Origin: Favolaschia claudopus
Lineage: Eukaryota; Basidiomycota; Agaricomycetes; Agaricales; Mycenaceae
Reading direction: 5' to 3'
DNA length: 64,000 nt
NCBI GenBank assembly: GCA_037176885.1
Contig: JAWWNJ010000155.1
Location: 310,001 to 374,000 of the forward strand
Position numbers and translations under genes: made by a program. Below the pieces are notes generated by a model. The model was not told where the DNA came from. It ran no database searches and saw only the letters and a list, made by a program, of their open reading frames with translations. Below are positions 45,114 through 55,906 of this stretch, in pieces. The stretch's first letter is position 1. The number at the start of each line of letters is the position of its first letter.

Positions 45114-45230
45114 AAAAAAAACTCCAGAAGCAAGCACGAACCATGGGTCGCCGAGAGTCAAACTCGGGTTTGAGACAAGCTACCCGCCTTCGAGTTGCCG
45201 ATGGACATCGGTATTCGGAATCCTAATGAG
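45114..45230 (-). ncRNA. tRNA-like module 3, minus strand, copy D
   Basis: On the minus strand: CATTAGGATTCCGAATACCG, AAGGCGGGTAGCTT, then T-arm CCGAG, TTTGACT, CTCGG (45167-45151) and a T8 run (45121-45114). Same order as 29215-29098 in copy A. Confidence 0.4.
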
Positions 45231-45373
45231 CCTGAGGGTGTGATCAAGTGATATGATGCATGTGGAGGATGGATCACCGCCGAGCTATTCAAAGAATCCG
45301 CAGAGAAAGGTAAACGCAAGCGGAGATTGGGAAGAGGTGAATAAGGGGACGAAGTCCAGAATGGGAACGGATT

Positions 45374-46194
45374 AAGTAGGTTGGAGATCTTGGAAGGAGT
45401 TTGGTTTCATCAAGCCCAAGAGCGAAGCGATGCAGTCGCAGAAAGTGGAGGTATGTATGTCAATATCGTTTTGGTTGACAAATGAGTGTAAGCGGAAGAG
45501 GAAGGGATAGAGTATCGAGTCGAAAGAGACGTTCGAGCCTAAATCACTGAGGATACGACCAAAACATATCTGGTAGCAGAAGGAGACGAGATGATTCAGG
45601 ACAGAATTTCGTTGCTGGGACTGGAAGAGAGTCGATGGAAACCCTAGCTCTCGAGTATGAGCATGATTTATAATCCCAGGCGCCGACTATTGTTGCTATT
45701 GACTGGCAGGAAGGCGGGATTCAAGAAACGACAAGCAAAAGAAGCAAGTTGATGACATCAGAAAGCTTGGATGAGATTGACATTGCACGTCAACGGTGAG
45801 GGCATCGAAAATTGCCAAGAGGTAAGATGAAATACCGAGGGAACGAAGGAGTTAGAGGCATCGAGAGCAGAGAACTTTATTTATTGATATAGGAAATGGC
45901 GGCATAAATAAAGTAGGTTGGAGAGCAAGACGACGGTGAGAATGAGTCGATACAGTCGCAAAAAAAGTGGAGCTGTTGACTGAATCCAAGTGGAAGCAAT
46001 AGAGTTTCGAGTCTCAAGAGGCGTTCGACTCGGAGCCTGAGTCGCTGAGGACAGACACCGCGTCGCTAGGGATCAGAAAGTCGGCGCAGAGTCGATGGAG
46101 ACCCGAGCACTCGGATAGAGGCACGATTTAGAGTCCCAAACACCGACTATTGTTGCTATCGACTTGTTGGAAGGCGGGATCCAAGAAACGACAT
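45374..46194 (+). repeat. Imperfect tandem duplication
   Basis: Two related segments, 45374-45733 and 45911-46194, share AAGTAGGTTGGAGA at the start, CAGTCGCA.AAA.GTGGAG, a GAGTCGATGG block (45630 and 46090) and a near-identical end with CCGACTATTGTTGCTAT and AAGGCGGGAT.CAAGAAACGACA. The offset varies from 537 to 460 bp, so indels have accumulated. No coding frame. Confidence 0.6.
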
Positions 46195-47367
46195 GGGTGT
46201 GGAATTTAGAAGCGAATTGATTGCATCAGATAGACAGACGCCGCATCATGTAAACTGCGCCAAACAACTCGCTCTTGCTTTCCGCCACGATCATCCACCT
46301 CGGCGCCGTCTTCAGTTGACGGTTGAAGCACCCTCAACACGGCGCATGCCCTGTTGTGTATCTTCCGGTCACCAACGTTGAACGACACTTGGTTTTGCTA
46401 TTTGACGCTAGGAAATCTGGAAATCGCGATTCGCACACTTGAGTCTTGAAGTGCGCAAAGCGGCAAAATTCATACAAAGATTGCAGGACATGGACTCCTC
46501 GCCATCAACACAAGTATTTCAGCATTCTGAATTGTCTCCCGCGAATGCGCCTACTTCGCTCTGTCTCTGTTTTCGACTCGGATTCGTTGCCTTGGACTTG
46601 TCACTATATACAACGGATCCGCTTCTATCTATTTACAGTTTGTCTTTTCCTCTCGTCGAAATCTCTCCTCCCTTTAATCTCGGCGAATTCGTATCGACTG
46701 GCGTGTTCTACTGACTAGCACATCCTCCTCTGCTTGATGCATTCTCTTGTTACCCCGGCCGCTCATCCATAAACTTGCACTTGGACTACTTTCCTCGCGA
46801 TGAATCCAGCCTCACTCTCCCGAAATGCTCTCCGTATCCGGTCTCCAGTGGAAGCCGAAGCTAACTGACCTCGATGTTACACGCTCCTTTTAGCCCTGAC
46901 GCTGTAAGTATCATGCAATTTCTTGTTATCCGGCATTGACCTCAGGGCGTACCGGGTTCCAATTGCAACGTATTCAATTCATTCGACTGGCTGACCGTTT
47001 CGGCAGTCAGCGCGCTCATCCCATTCACGTATTGGTAATTCCGACGTATAATCTTTGGACGCCCTTTAGCTCGTACATCTCTATAAAGGCTCAAAGGTAA
47101 AGAGCTCCCATGCGAATCCTTCTAGCACCTATTGCGCTTGTTTCCCCAAGATCTTCAGCCGATGGGCTTCATTTCCCTGCTAAGTGTCACCGCAGTCCTC
47201 AAAGTCTCATTGGAGAACCCGAATACCGTTATACCTCAACAACAAAACTTCCCGTCAGTATCTTCATTCATTCATTCATCTATTTATACCCTTCTGAAAC
47301 CAAATGTAATTTTAATTCTTCATAGCACTTTCGCTCAGCGGAACCAGCATCCCACTCAGGCTCTACC
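46195..47367. other. Intergenic, nothing recognised
   Basis: Between the tandem duplication and the carboxypeptidase pseudogene. Two overlapping plus-strand open stretches at 46440-46718 have no recognisable feature. Confidence 0.4.
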
Positions 47368-48150
47368 ATGGCCATCGACGAATCCTACGCCGGACTCCTT
47401 CACATTGCCCAGGAATATTTATCGCGTCAATCCTCACAGAACCGACCCGCGCTCGAGGCGGCGAGGGAGTTTCATGGATTTTGGATTCAGAATTTCGTGC
47501 GGTTGTTTGGGTTGAGAGCGTGGGAGGAGGCTCTTCATTACGGGGGAGTCGTATGCTGGGTGTTATACGTACGGCTCGTATATCGCGAAGGCGGTGCTCG
47601 ATGAGGAGGATCCGGAGTTCTTCAACGTCGATGGTGCGTTCATGATTGATCCTCTAAGTAGCAACATGAACGTTGCTTAACAAAGTACGCTTGAAACTTC
47701 CTGAACACTCCGAGCTTTCTCGTTCAAACTGATATTTTGATAGTCCCCCCATCGCGCCAATTTCAACCGTTCTGACGTTCAGGCCGCTATCAACACTCCT
47801 CCTACGAACTGGGGGGTCTGCAGCTTGGGCGTTTTCGATAACAATCTCGATAGTTCTGCGCCTCCAAATATCGAGGTTCTTTTTCGGGTAATTGAACGGC
47901 TGAAGAAGACGCTCATTGTCAGCGGGCAATTGGATCTTATTCTGCCGACGAATGGAACATTGTGAGTACACAAATTCAGTCCATTGTCTGATATTTGATA
48001 ACGCAAAAATACTCTCAAGACTGGCATCCAAAACATGACTTGGAACGGCGCACTCGGCCCACCTCCCCGCCCACCCAATATCGATTCTTCGTCCCGTATG
48101 CGGCGATCGCAACCACCGGCTCAGCGGCACGGGTGTAGAGGGTGCCAGTG
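47368..48150 (+). pseudogene. Serine carboxypeptidase (S10) pseudogene, deleted and frameshifted
   Basis: The start gives DESYAGLLHI, like the N terminus of fungal S10 enzymes, then jumps to REFHGFWIQNFVRLFGL, which in an intact enzyme lies much further in; the intervening part is deleted. At about 47548 the frame shifts and continues GESYAGCYTYGSYIAKAVLD, containing the active-site serine motif GESYAG, and FFNVDGAFMIDP. A stop follows at 47678. Further on, LKKTLIVSGQLDLILPTNGTL (47911 on) and, after an intron-like gap, QNMTWNGALG are the C-terminal signatures. The intact family are secreted or vacuolar proteases; this copy is dead. Confidence 0.72.
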
Positions 48151-48339
48151 AGTTTGAGCGGGGTAGAGGATTGGACGGTGACCGTATTGAGAATCCAAAC
48201 GGTATATATACAGAATTCTACAAAGTTCCGAACGGCAACTTAATAAGTAGCAAAATCGTCAACGGAGATGGAATACATGCTTCATCTTTTACAGAGCACC
48301 TTGCAATGAAGAAGGAAAGAACATAGAAATACCAGCTGC

Positions 48340-50413
48340 CTAGTCAGTTTGGACACCTTCCCATTGCAAGGCATGTTCGCCAAGTTCTCGTCTTCTTGCC
48401 AGAAGATTCTCGACTTCTTGTCGAATATCCACTTCTGAAAGCTGCATGTCCGCTTCAAAACTACCAGCGATTCGTCTCAGCCCAGTGTGCAGGACCGCGG
48501 TTTGACTGCGAAGAGGTACCATACGGCGGTAGGTGCTTTTTCCATCCCCAAAAAGCACTACGAGGAGTTCCATACGTCCTTCGCTACGCGCTGCCCGGCT
48601 GACCTGATCTTCCCACTGGGCAAGCATGGCATTGCTGGTGGAAGTACGAAGTCGAGGTGGCCGTTGCACCGAACGTATGAGGGGACTAAAATGAGTCGAT
48701 GTGTAATCGAATAGGGTGTAGAATGCTTCATCCTGATGAGAATGCATGAAGGAAATCTTCTTCAAGCAGAGATCCAGTATGGACGCTTCGTGGTCATGAT
48801 GACCCAGAGCCGTGATGAAAGACCGTTCGCGGAGGGTCAAGTGATCGGATTCTGATAGATAAACGTGAGGTGAGGAGATTTACGCATACAATAAACACCG
48901 ACCAAGGTGGAGTGGGCGGAGACGATCGCACATATTCCTGTGGCCCTCTTCCCAATCCACACGCTGACATTCCGTTGAACAATAATTCATCTCATGGCAA
49001 GAGCCGCAGCGCTTTATGTCTTGCGAACGGCGCAACTCACCACACTATTTACTATATGAGCGCACTCAAAAACCAAGTGTCATGGCTTACCTTCATGTTA
49101 TCGCAGCCCCTGATAGGTATGTATTGACCATTTCTATAAGACTCGAAAACCTCCATATTCTTCTTCGCCACATTGTAGAACAACATCCATTTCTCGAACC
49201 ATGGTGCGTTGGGGAGAGGTTTCGGAAGGGAGAACAGCTTATCCTCGTTCCTGTGGCGGGAAATCGTTGACAGGATCGAGTAAGACACCATGCACCGAGG
49301 GAGGACAGTATTGAGGAGAAACCGGATCACGTCCTTAACGTCAGGATGGTCGTGGTGAACGCACCATCCTATTACCTCGATGAGTCGATGAGACTGTAGA
49401 GCATCACCCACCGCCTTGTACCCCGCAAACGCAGTGAGCTTATTGATTAAAAGACTGAGGCAGAGCTGCAATACGGCCTTCTCGCGCTCGTCCTTTGGAT
49501 CACGACCGTAATGACAAGTGAGTGCCGTTAATCGACGAATAAAGCCTCGATTGAGCAGGGCGGTGCTGAGAGGATCATCGGCCTCATCGCCCTCGGTCAA
49601 GAGGCGGACGAGACCAACATAGAAGTGGTAATTCGCATGCGGCGAGAGAGCCTTCCGTCTAGAGTGACTTGAAGGGGAATTCAGAGCGAGATGATCCATG
49701 ATTAGAGTTGCCAAGGTATCGATTGTCCCACCAGCACCGTCAATGTACTCCAACAGATGGTCGGAACGAGCGGGGGCAGCGTCCGAATAGAAGAATAAAG
49801 CAAGAGTCCGGAAGCCGGCTTCATTTACATCATCCTGAACGAGGTACATCCAGCAGCGTGCCAGAATAGCACGCATGCCTGGGATATCGGCCGATAGCAC
49901 TGTGCCTGGATCGGGTCGGGCTAGGTAGAACATGTGGATAAAGAGACCGTAGGTAGCGTGCTGTCGCCTTGGGATGATTTGCTCAACCACGTCACGATAT
50001 AGATCGAGAGTTTGTATCCAGGTCCACAAACGTGGCCAGAGTTCTTCTGCGACTTTGTTCGTAATCTGGCGCTTTTGGTACAAGGGAACCAGACCCTGCA
50101 TCGATCCGATGGCTCCCATGATTGAGGAAGAAAGTTTTGGCCCCCCAATATCGATGGATTCTGGGGTAGGGCAGCCACAGACATCGAGATTCTGGTAGAA
50201 AACGGGAAGGAGTAAGCCGAGCTTTGTCGTCGGTATTCTCTGCGCGTCAATGAGCGAGAAGAGCATCTCCATATCTTTCACAGATCCAGCTGCAGCATTC
50301 AATGCATATTTCTACTTGAGATTGAGGGACGAGACTCCCCGAATGCGCAGATTACTCACCCTGCACGATATTGGGAGATCCGTGATGTTGCTTGTTTGCA
50401 GACTTGGATGCAT
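48340..50413 (-). CDS. MYND-type zinc-finger protein
   Basis: Four exons on the minus strand: 50413-50360, 50311-49091, 49044-48903 and 48851-48340. They total 1,929 nt, 642 residues, with introns of 46-51 bp. The start MHPSLQTSNITDLPISCR is the family's usual opening. A ~400-residue helical region follows (LVPLYQKRQITNKVAEELWPR, YIDGAGGTIDTLATLIMDHL). The MYND finger at about residues 421-465 spans exons 2 and 3: CDNMKCGEL, then RCGSCHEMNYCSTECQ, VDWEEGHRNMC. The C-terminal part resembles the end of the pseudogene at 17543-19597 (TYRRMVPLRSQTAVLHTGLR). MYND fingers bind proline-rich peptides, often in transcriptional repressors; the role of this mushroom family is unknown. Intact. Confidence 0.87.
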
Positions 50414-50740
50414 GGCCGATTTGCGGTGCAATGAGCTAGGATATTGCGTGGGTTGAGTCCGAGACTTGACAGCGAGTGAGCGGTCGTCCTTGACAGCACA
50501 GAGGGAAGAAGGCGAAGACAAAGGGAAAGCAGGCACGGGACGGTGGGAATATGTTGTGAACGTGGCATTCGATCACTCGTGCTCGGCAATCACCGAATGA
50601 TTAATCAAGGTGAAATTCGAACTGTTCAAGACTTTCAAGTGCTGAAGTTCACAGTGAGCCATGCAAAGCAATCAAGATTTGGTAATTTTATCAACGGTAC
50701 AGACTTATCAGGATTATCCAGTATTGAATTTCCCGGTTAC
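50414..50740. promoter_or_regulatory. Upstream region of the MYND gene
   Basis: 327 bp between the MYND gene start (50413, minus) and the stop of the next minus-strand gene (50741). It holds the MYND promoter and the EF-hand gene's 3' untranslated region. No site recognised. Confidence 0.35.
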
Positions 50741-53700
50741 TTAATCAGACTCGTCATTTTCCTCCCCCGAATCATTGCCCGAATCGGCCGCTGGGTTCAT
50801 TTCGCCATCGGACTCACTATTTCCCTGAGATCCCTCATCTGAATCGCGCGTGCGCTGAGGAGACTGGGCTTCACCCGAATACGCGGCGGTATTAGACCCC
50901 CGCGATTGGGGATCCGGACCGGAGGATTCCTTCTGAGGCGCCTGTGTGAGTCCCATGCTGAGAATTTGCCTGAGAAGCGACTCGACAGTATCCAGTCGCT
51001 GATCCAGGGCTTCCACTCTGCGGGATATCATCTGCTCAGGGCAATTGTGAAACGGAGCCTCAGCAAGTTATGCAATTATTACCTTGATATCCACGGCATC
51101 GGAATCAGCTGCAGGAACTGAGGGGCGATCGCTTTTGTCTGATGGCTCCGCATCCACTCCGTCCTCGCCGTCCCCTGCATCCGAGTCATCTGTTTCCTCA
51201 TCGGAGTCTTCCTCGTCGTCTTCAAAATATTTCGCAATAATATTCTCATCTTTATTGAACTGGTTCCCGTGTGATTCAGTCTCATATGAGCAAGCAAGAC
51301 GGCGACCCACCTCGTTATACCAGTTGAAGAACAGCCCCCCTGCGTAACATTCTACTTGGAGTTCAATATCCATCTTCTGCGAGCGCCAGTTTCGTCGAAG
51401 CGTCTTGAACCGCTCGTGGAATTCGGTGATCAGCGTGTCCAGCGTGTCCCACATCTTTTCCCACTCCAAGGCCAATTGCTCGGAATTCATCTCCCTCATC
51501 CCGTCCTTGATAACGTCTCTGTGCTTGGCCAGTATCACGTACAACAACACCGAAATGCTCTGATAAAGAGATTTTGTATTAGTATTGCGCTGAATCATTC
51601 GGGTTTCAAAAAGAGATGCAGACCTGTTCGATCCGGAATGCGGACTGACCCGTGATACTTGGAAGACTAGACTCATCGGGAATGCAATAATTGAGCCCTT
51701 TCAAATTGCCTTCCACGAGTGCCTTGTTTTTCTCGCCCATAGCGTGCGCGACTTCTTCGAGCTCCGCCTGCGTTTGTTCATCCAACTCATTCAATCCGCT
51801 ATCCTCCGAATCCCACTGTGTCCATGCAGTCAAGCATTTGATAAGCTCAAGCACTTCGAGATAGTCTTCAATCCAGGGCTTGACATTCTCGTCTGCCGCT
51901 GTTTGCGCTTTCTTAGCGAGCTTCTTGAGCTGTCGAAGGATGGAATTCGTATCGTTGGTGTACCTGAGACGATGGGCAAGATCATACGGTAAGAAGGTCT
52001 GTTACTCACTCGTAATCAAGATATTGCGTCCCCACGGCCCAGCTTCGAAATTGGATGAGTGGACGTCGGCGAAGGGTCCCTTATCACTCACAAAGCAAAC
52101 CAAACAGGTGTAGAGACATCGGTCTTCTTTTTCAGAAAACGAACAATCTCATATACCGAAATGTAACCACTCGCATCCTCGTCTATAGCCTCCCCAATGG
52201 AAGGATAGTCTGCCATAATTATATTAATCACAAATTAGACTCAGACGCGACGTACTGATTACTTGACTGAGAATTTTCAGTGTCCACGCGTCTTCGCTTT
52301 GCGCCTTGGAGAATTTGTCGGCGTAGTGACTATAGAGCGCTGGTTGAAACGGTAAGTGTTACATTTACAGATTACAGAACTTTGACTTGCCATCGGCAAA
52401 AATTCTACACTTGACGCTAAATTTCCAATTGCTATCTAGGCGACGGGTGAGGGCAGTGCAACCAGACAAAACATCAATAGATGGTACCTTTCCACAGCTT
52501 CTTTATATCCGCCTCTTCAATCAGGTCATGCGGTCCCTCGTCCATCTACATTGACATATACAGTTGAATGAGCAACTCGAGTCGAGTTGCGGACACATAC
52601 CTTGAACAAAATAGTGTTCGTCGATTTGTCGATAGCCTCACCAATCACCATCGTCGCGCCCCTCAATTTAAAATCGAACACGGCGCTAAAACACGGATCA
52701 ATTCCTGTGCAGCCAGAAGGTGCTGCTTGCATACCTGTTCCTCTCGACAAGTTCATCGACCGAAACGCTAAGCGCCTCCCGTATCGTCGAAACCAGTTTG
52801 GCTTCGTTTAGCGTCCGAGCCAGCTGCTTAACTCCCTCCAGGGTCTACTCGTTATGCGTGAGTAGATAGTATTGATCATACTCAAAAACGAACTGGCCTC
52901 AAGAATATGCTCATCCGCTTGGATCAACGCCATTGCTTGTTTCTCGTTATCGCTGGTAGGGGTCCCAATGCGATCAATCAGCGTCGAGATGCTATCTTTG
53001 ACTTCTGCCACGTCCTGAGCGATGGCACCTTGGCCAACAGCCATGCGCACGATAAGAAGGTATTTAAGACGTTGTTCCGCCTCAGCGAATTCCTCCGAAA
53101 ACTCTTTGATCTTGGCTTTGAAATCCGCAGCGTGTGCGAATCGGACTGGTAAGTGTCATCGTAGGCATTCAAGGCGTTATAGAAAATGTTGAAACGTACC
53201 GACCCAGGACTTGCATTTGCCATGGTAAACTGCGGCAAAAGCGCCTACGTGACCACGATTACTCGACACATTGGCCTAACCATTATTCAAAGTACGTACC
53301 GAAATTTTCCATGGCTTTTGCCATTCGACTGAGTTCAGTATCGAGCTCTGCTATCAGGTCGCCCTCGGTAAGAGCACCCTGGTTCAGATAACGAAGCACG
53401 AAGATCATGGAGCCCTGTGTCTGAATTCACTACCGGCAGGTGGGATTTTCATTGATCATACCATTGCATAACAAACGGCGACAATTTCCTCGTCATTATC
53501 TTGATTGGTGATTTCGACTTGAAGGACACCCTGTTCCGCAAGACGATAAACGAGGCAACTGTTGAGTGAAAACTGTGTGGTAAATCACGTACAGAAAATA
53601 CGCCAACCACCGTCTTCGAGAAGTGTCAATTTCGAGATTACCCGAGTATGTATCCAGTAATGGCCTACCTTCGTTATACTAGTAGAGTCTATTTCCGCAA

Positions 53701-53916
53701 ATCCCCCGAAAACGTACATGACTTGTTGAAGAGATTCCAAAACCTTTCGGAATTTCTGTTTCCTTGCCTTTTTAGAGTCCGAGGAGTCTCGATGATGAAA
53801 TCGGATATAGAATATGTGAAATTATTTGAACGAATAAACGAACGTTCGGCTGCCTGTTTGATGAGCGCCCGAGCCTCGCTCAAAGCCTTTTCAGCTCGTT
53901 GAATCTTGGATTCCAT
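50741..53916 (-). CDS. EF-hand-containing fungal protein, many exons
   Basis: Minus-strand gene from MESKIQRAEKALSEARALIK at 53916 to the stop at 50741. Not every exon boundary was resolved. Clear parts: ADFKAKIKEFSEEFAEAEQR and VAEVKDSISTLIDRIG (about 53130-52880, helical); an EF-hand loop DEDASGYISVYE (52183-52148) with Asp, Asp, Ser, Tyr, Ser and Glu at calcium-binding positions; SWAVGTQYLDYE spliced to YTNDTNSILRQL; a helical domain to about 51070 (EWEKMWDTLDTLITEF; YFEDDEEDSDEE); and a disordered acidic tail (GNDSGEENDESD). Mushrooms have several such proteins with an N-terminal helical bundle and one EF-hand, probably calcium-responsive; function unknown. No stops were seen in the recognised exons. 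Confidence 0.65.
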
Positions 53917-54385
53917 GCTTTTTGAGGGAACACGGTAGGAGATGGTGGTAGGAGAAGATGCTGATCTGAGGATGCTTTCCAGACACATATTTAAACGGAC
54001 CTGCGCGCTTGACTAAAATATCATCAGTTCTTTCGCCGTAACTGTCGGAGAGCACGATGGCAGTTGTGATCAATACTTGATCAAGGAAGGCGGCATATGC
54101 ATGTCCCGGCACTGCTGGGGCGTTCTAGACTTGTCCTAGACGCTGTGAGGAAGAGAAGTGGATGGGCGACAATCATCCAAAAATACTTCACGTGTGTGCA
54201 GCCGCTGGTTGTGAAGCTGCGCAAGTGAAGTAACTGGCGCGTATCTCAGCCAAAATTAAAATCTGCGTCCAAAACAAAATTACCACAAGCAAAGGCTGTA
54301 GACAAGCTGTAGACTGGAACTCGACACAGCAGATGCTCTAAATACGGCGGCAAGGCGGTGGGCTTCGACGTAGAGATAAGTGCCG

Positions 54386-54680
54386 CTATTTGGCCGCTAT
54401 CGACGCTTGAGACTTCGCTCGACTCGTTCATCCAAGTACATCAGCAAACAGCTTTTTGCTGGGTAGCTGCAGGCCAGAGCTATGAGCGACTGGTAGCCGT
54501 GGTGGGGGTTGGGCAAAGATCGGTAGCAGCGGTTGAGCAGCGGAGAGCTTTGAGAGCATTGATGATCAGTAGCGCTAAGGAGCCGATCACTCCCGGGCCG
54601 GTAGCGCTTTTTTTTTTTTTGTAATCCATGTTATTTGCCCCTCTCTGCTTACAGCCGGTAGCGCTTGATAGCCGAGCTTC
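54386..54680. repeat. Cluster of TAGC/GCTA motifs
   Basis: At least six plus-strand TAGC copies, four of them in GGTAGC, lie between 54461 and 54675. GCTA copies lie just to the left (CCGCTATT, CCGCTATC, GAGCTATG). The density resembles the subterminal regions of the Plavaka element at 5067-11010, so this may be the remnant or non-autonomous relative of such an element. TIRs could not be identified. Confidence 0.4.
54609..54654 (-). mobile_element. Extremely 5'-truncated LINE copy with target-site duplication
   Basis: On the minus strand, 34 bp identical but for two bases to the last 34 bp of the LINE at 14393-14426, followed by an A-run (12-13 As). It is flanked by a direct repeat CCGGTAGCGCT (54598-54608 and 54655-54665). 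This is a complete target-primed insertion event in miniature. Confidence 0.8.
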
Positions 54681-55906
54681 CAGATATTTGATGATATGAC
54701 CGTCATTCAAGTTGCAGGAAGTAAATTGCGTTACTGGAAGTCAGATACTGTCGTACAAGTGCTGAACTTTTCTCAGCCTGTAGATCGTGGCACTGAGTCG
54801 CTCACGCAAATTTCTCTAAGTCAATTCAAACTCCGACACCACGTGCCGATTGCGCAATGTTGTTTGATGATCTGTCAATTCATTGCCACCGTCCACGTCG
54901 CTCCTTCTCTTCCTTTCCCCCCATCTCCCACCTTCCTCTCCTCTCCTCTCTCGCCTTTTCCCTCTTCAACCGATAACCTCTGGTCTCTGGCGCGCGTTAA
55001 CCTCACCCTTGCTGAAATGATCAAGCCCTTGAATCCCGGTTCTCCCGTCCTCGCTTCCCGGAGTATCTGTTCCGACTTCAAGACCGCTTCAATGCCTGTC
55101 TCAAGATGCCTGTCCCAAGATTCAAAGTCAACAAAGTTACTAGGTTAGCAAGATGCTAAAGCCACGCCTGTCCGCATCCTGTCAACGCCAAGATCAGCGC
55201 ACAAGAGTCAAGACTGTTGTTTTCCGCTGATCCCCCACCCAACCAATGCTGAATGACCCAGTCTTCGATTGTCAACAAGCTAATGTTCAAGCCCATCTAT
55301 CTTGCGCTCTCCTCCGTCTGTTATCATCTCCCGCGCGCCGCCCAATCAAGTATCAAAGCCGTCGTGGAAACAGGGGCGATTTGAATCAGTGGATTTCTCG
55401 TTATCGTTACGTGTTTTTTCTCCTCCTGTAATACGACCTTTGACTGAGTTCTGTGTCCCTCTGCCTAGCCCTTTTGCCTCGCCTCCCGACGCTTGTGCTC
55501 TCATAGACGTCCGTCACGGTTTTCAGAGCACTGATCCAACTCGCTTGATTGTCGGCTATTGAGGTTCGCACCTCGTTTATCTTCATCGCGTTCAGCAATT
55601 GATACCTTATCTTCAGATATCAACAATCGTATGCATTGGTGTACAGTTGGAGGTTCGAGCTATCAACATGAGCGTGACATCTGTGTATGTTTGTAGCCTG
55701 AATGGATTGAGTGGATTGAATACTCCGGGACTCTGTAGTCATGAGATTCCGAGAATCCAAAAGGCGTATTTTTGGACCCTCTCCATTCTCGGAAGGCCAG
55801 GCATGAACTCGACGAAGAGCAAGGAGGGGTAGCTCAATTCGGACTTGAACGAGAAACAACGGGAATGAGTAGTTGACGTAGATGGTGTCGATTGCGAGGC
55901 AAGTGT

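Larger units (their letters stand above)
42450..45260 (+). repeat. Noncoding repeat unit, copy D
   Basis: Fourth copy, separated from C by 5 kb and the F-box gene. Shared landmarks: the purine-rich stretch with CTTCGTCG.AGGC.AAAGAAA (42990, cf. 25985 in A), the ATCAAACACCTCTTG block at 43503, T-arms of module 1 at 44014-44030 and 44264-44280, module 2 at 44546-44599, and module 3 on the minus strand at 45114-45230. Confidence 0.63.
53917..55906. other. Intergenic with a TAGC-rich patch and a LINE scrap
   Basis: No supportable gene. Contains the TAGC cluster at about 54386-54680, the tiny LINE insertion at 54609-54654 and a pyrimidine-rich tract (54905-54965). Confidence 0.45.
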
